From Tomocerus qinae (lineage: Eukaryota; Arthropoda; Collembola; Entomobryomorpha; Tomoceridae), in contig CM034548.1 of assembly GCA_020055645.1 (NCBI GenBank), positions 14,694,001 through 14,758,000 on the forward strand: DNA of 64,000 nt, read 5' to 3'. The notes beneath the pieces were generated by a model that was not told the DNA's origin, did no database searches, and was given only the letters and a program-made list of their open reading frames with translations. The position numbers were made by a program, and so were the translations under genes. Each line of letters starts with the position of its first letter. The first letter of the stretch is position 1. Of the stretch, positions 60,955 to 64,000 are shown in pieces.

Positions 60955-63840
60955 ATTCTGAAATGCAAACTGCACACAAACATTCTGGTCTAGGAAAAGG
61001 AAGCAAACACAATAAACTTCCTCCCATAAGTACACATTTGAACAGAAACGAGCAAATCCTTCGATGTCTGGGCCCATGCACTCCATAAAAACTCTCATGT
61101 TTGCTCCAGCCAATGATAACGTGAAAACTCAAAAAATCCTACTGCTCAAGCTTAAAACTTTATTTGTCCTGTTATTTTTTATACATTTTAGAAAACGTTC
61201 TCAATGGATGTGTCACGTAACTATCCATAAAAAGGTTTTTAATTTGATCACATTTGTACACAACTAAATATTTACTAAATGTAAGAAAAATAATTGGCCA
61301 TCAAAGTTGCTTTCTGATTACAGTGACAAATTACTACGGTTCACGATCTGATTGGGGTTTCCAAACCAATTCAGTATTTTCAAAGAGTTGATGGAATTTT
61401 CGGCAACTCACCAACCAGGTCAGTTGGACAGGTTTTATTATTCAGTCATCGCGTTGTTGTATACAAGAATTTTATTAGCAGAGACCGCCTTAACCTTGTC
61501 ATGCATTCACCACATTAGATTACATTGAATCGAATTGGACTGCATTGAACCGAAGTTAATGATGAACATTAATTGATTAAAAAGACCAAAACTGAATCCA
61601 GATGGTACCACATCCGACACTGGAAATAAAGCATTAAAGCTTAAAAGTGAATGCTGACCATTTGATACTTAACTTGCAAACGTTTTAGTATAAAACTTAG
61701 TATAGCGCCGTTGTATTAACTTGGAAATTTAGATTAGTGAATTGAAACTGTGCCCTTGCCCCGTAGCAATTAGTTATCTATATAATAATATTTCATGGAA
61801 GTCTTGAGCCAATTGGTTTTTCCGGGTGAAAACCACTTCGGGCCTTCCTCTTAATTAACCGATTAGAAGTTCAACATTTTGGCTAAGTAAATCAGTGACG
61901 CTCGAATGAATTAGTTGATTATTGAACTGGGAACGACATGTAGAGTCGTCTAATTGCAAAACGGTTTGTGGTTGAATATAAACATGGTGTAACTCTGATG
62001 TATTTGGTTGTAGTGATAAAATCTTTCGGTAATGTTTATTTGACTAGTTGTGTAGTAGAATATATTGTAGAAGACTGGTGAAAGGAGGGCAGAAGATGGA
62101 AAGAAGAGGAAGGAGAGCGAAGAAAGCAGAGAGCCATGACCAAAGGGTTTCTGATGTACATATTGTACATCGTCTAGTAAAATGATCTTTGGGAGCTGTG
62201 TGATGTGGAAGTGAATGAGGGAGCTAGAGTGACACACATTAGATCAGCTGCTATCCGCAAAATTGGCGTTCTTAAGCATTCCGGTGGAAAGAATTAGTTT
62301 GCATGTGTGTCCTTTGAACTTAGCTCATTTCTGGGCATTCGGTTTTATGTAGTAGAGTCCAGTGCAGAACTATAAAACGAAAGTTACACTTTAGGACGAC
62401 GTCCCGTTGCAATATAGAGCAAGATTCTCAAACACTGCACTCACACTACTACGTTCAGCAGTTGAGATGAAAAGAAAGACTGAGATGTGTATACTTCAGT
62501 ATTTGGATGACTACTCCCTATACTAGAAGGATACTCTCTACGTGAACGACCCAGCGAGCATAGCTTTAAAAACGATAGTCCGCTTTAGTAGGCGGAATCA
62601 AACAACGTACAGTTGCTTTGTACATGATATTAAGGTAAGTCTAAAGATATCCACTTTCCTTTTGTTTCCTTAAAGGGAAAATTCAAACGATTTCGTATAA
62701 ATTTAGTAGGTTTGGGCGCAGATCAAGCCAGTCAGAAGTGAATCGGGGTAAAACAAGAAAGCTTCTGACTGAAGATTGATTTTTTTAAATACTAAAGCAA
62801 TATAACTTGCAAAATGTCTTTGATGCATACTGGTATTTGTTTCAAAGAACAGTAATAAACTGTTATTATACATATATATTATATATATATATTATACATA
62901 AATGCAAATTCCATCAGGCAAGGTGTAACTTAAACTTATGGAGTATTTACTTAAATTGATACATTATTTATTTCAAAAAGTGAGCATTTCCATGTAAATA
63001 ACGATGGCTTTGATATTAATTGAAACGGCGTTTGAGAATGTTAGTTACGCCTTCTGTAGAGTTGCGGTTTTCTATGTAGGAGGACAGAATGTCATAAGTA
63101 GAGAAGGAAAGGAATTTGCGGTCCAGTTGGCTTGACGAAGCAATTGGCGAGTGTGAGTTGGAGGAGACAAGTTGATAGATACGTGAATAAAAAATTGGCG
63201 GGAAAGTTGATGAATGTCCTCCGGTTTGATTGTCACTGTTAAAGATTTGGCTTGGGAAAATGTGTCAAAAAGGAAAGTTGTGGGAGGCTGAATGCTTTGT
63301 TGATGAGTTTGTCTGGGAGTCGGTGGGAATGGAAAGCGGTTGGTCGTTGGGTTCTAGGAAATTCTAATAACTGGCAGCGACAGAGTTCAAGTTGGTAGTA
63401 AAAGTGTTGTGACTGTTTGCACTTGTGTGTATAGATAACAAGGAGTAGAAAGGGAGATTGTACATCTGTAGTAGGTACATATTGTTAGAGGTGTGTGTTG
63501 ATATTGTCCTTATATGTGCCAACAATGAGTGGGACGGAGGGGAAAGCTCACATGTCTCCACGTCCAGGACTAAGGAAAGGATCTTTCAATATTTTGTGCT
63601 TTCCCCGCTCCTTGTGTATAATGCAGAGGCTACTATAAATAATATTTGTAAGAGTGCTTTGCCTTTATCGATAGATACATTTGACTCTTGTATATAAATA
63701 TATAAGAAGGGAGTTGGGCTCCCTCCTGCTCTAGTTTGAGAGGGGCAGAATGGTAGTAGTTGCATTGCAATGTCAATGGATATACCTATGGGAGCAGGGT
63801 TCCGGGTGTATGGGCTTATAAGCAGGAGTTGCAGAACGCG
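60955..63840. other. Gene-free stretch
   Basis: Contains a TA-rich run at 62870-62900 and a purine-rich + strand from about 63050 to 63560. No exon was recognised. Confidence 0.5.
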
Positions 63841-64000
63841 GAATCGGCTGAGAGCCAAGTGGCTCTCCTCGCCATTTCTCCTCCGAAGAGACTCACATGC
63901 ACACGAACGACGGAAACACGCACCTCGCTGCTCCCGCTGAAAATTTCTCTTTCATTGTCTCTTTCTCTGGTGCTTTCTCCTCGGGCTGGCAGTCTTCACT
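63840..64000. other. CpG-richer window end, possible promoter or 5' exon edge
   Basis: About 11 CpG in 63835-63940, far denser than elsewhere in the window, followed by CTTTCTCT-rich sequence. A TATATAAATATATA run lies at about 63691. This could be the start of a neighbouring gene cut by the window end. No frame or splice site confirms it. Confidence 0.25.

Overview
This window looks like nuclear DNA of an arthropod, most likely an insect or close relative. It is AT-rich, with long introns, GT-AG splice sites, many short DNA-transposon derivatives and some truncated LINE sequence. One gene can be read with confidence: the last nine coding exons (6538-23519, + strand) of a nicotinic acetylcholine receptor alpha subunit. 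They give 522 residues plus a stop and run from loop D of the ligand-binding domain to the C-terminus after TM4. The exons with the signal peptide and the start of the binding domain were not found in 1-6537 and probably lie upstream of the window. By wording the subunit resembles the insect alpha3/alpha4 type, but the exact orthologue cannot be fixed by reading alone.

Layout: 1-6537 is upstream or intronic sequence with no gene seen. 6538-23519 is the receptor gene, with introns of about 6.2, 1.3, 1.9, 1.0, 2.0, 1.1, 1.8 and 0.08 kb. Two small DNA transposons sit in its introns. One is a 375-bp near-palindromic TA-flanked element (11158-11532). The other is a 592-bp hAT-type element with a perfect 8-bp target duplication (16895-17486), which ends directly beside a TACTAAC branch-point-like sequence 35 nt before the TM2 exon. 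From 23520 to 64000 (about 40 kb) there is no intact gene. This part holds a second hAT-type element built of GGGTTTTTT-like repeats (28239-28999), a possible lone transmembrane exon (32219-32353) and a broken ABC-transporter nucleotide-binding domain. The ABC piece is split by a 5'-truncated LINE (36737-37380). There are also several inverted-repeat elements (34278-34636, 37979-38286, 43277-43596, 47304-47481, 60716-60944) and small tandem repeats. The last 150 bases are CpG-richer and may be the edge of another gene.

Function: the receptor is a cation channel of the pentameric Cys-loop family. In insects it carries fast cholinergic transmission and is the target class of neonicotinoids. Nothing else in the window clearly works with it. 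I saw no sign of a novel multi-gene system. The best leads are the way mobile elements have shaped the receptor's introns, a tandem splice acceptor in its intracellular loop, and the LINE-in-ABC-pseudogene nest.
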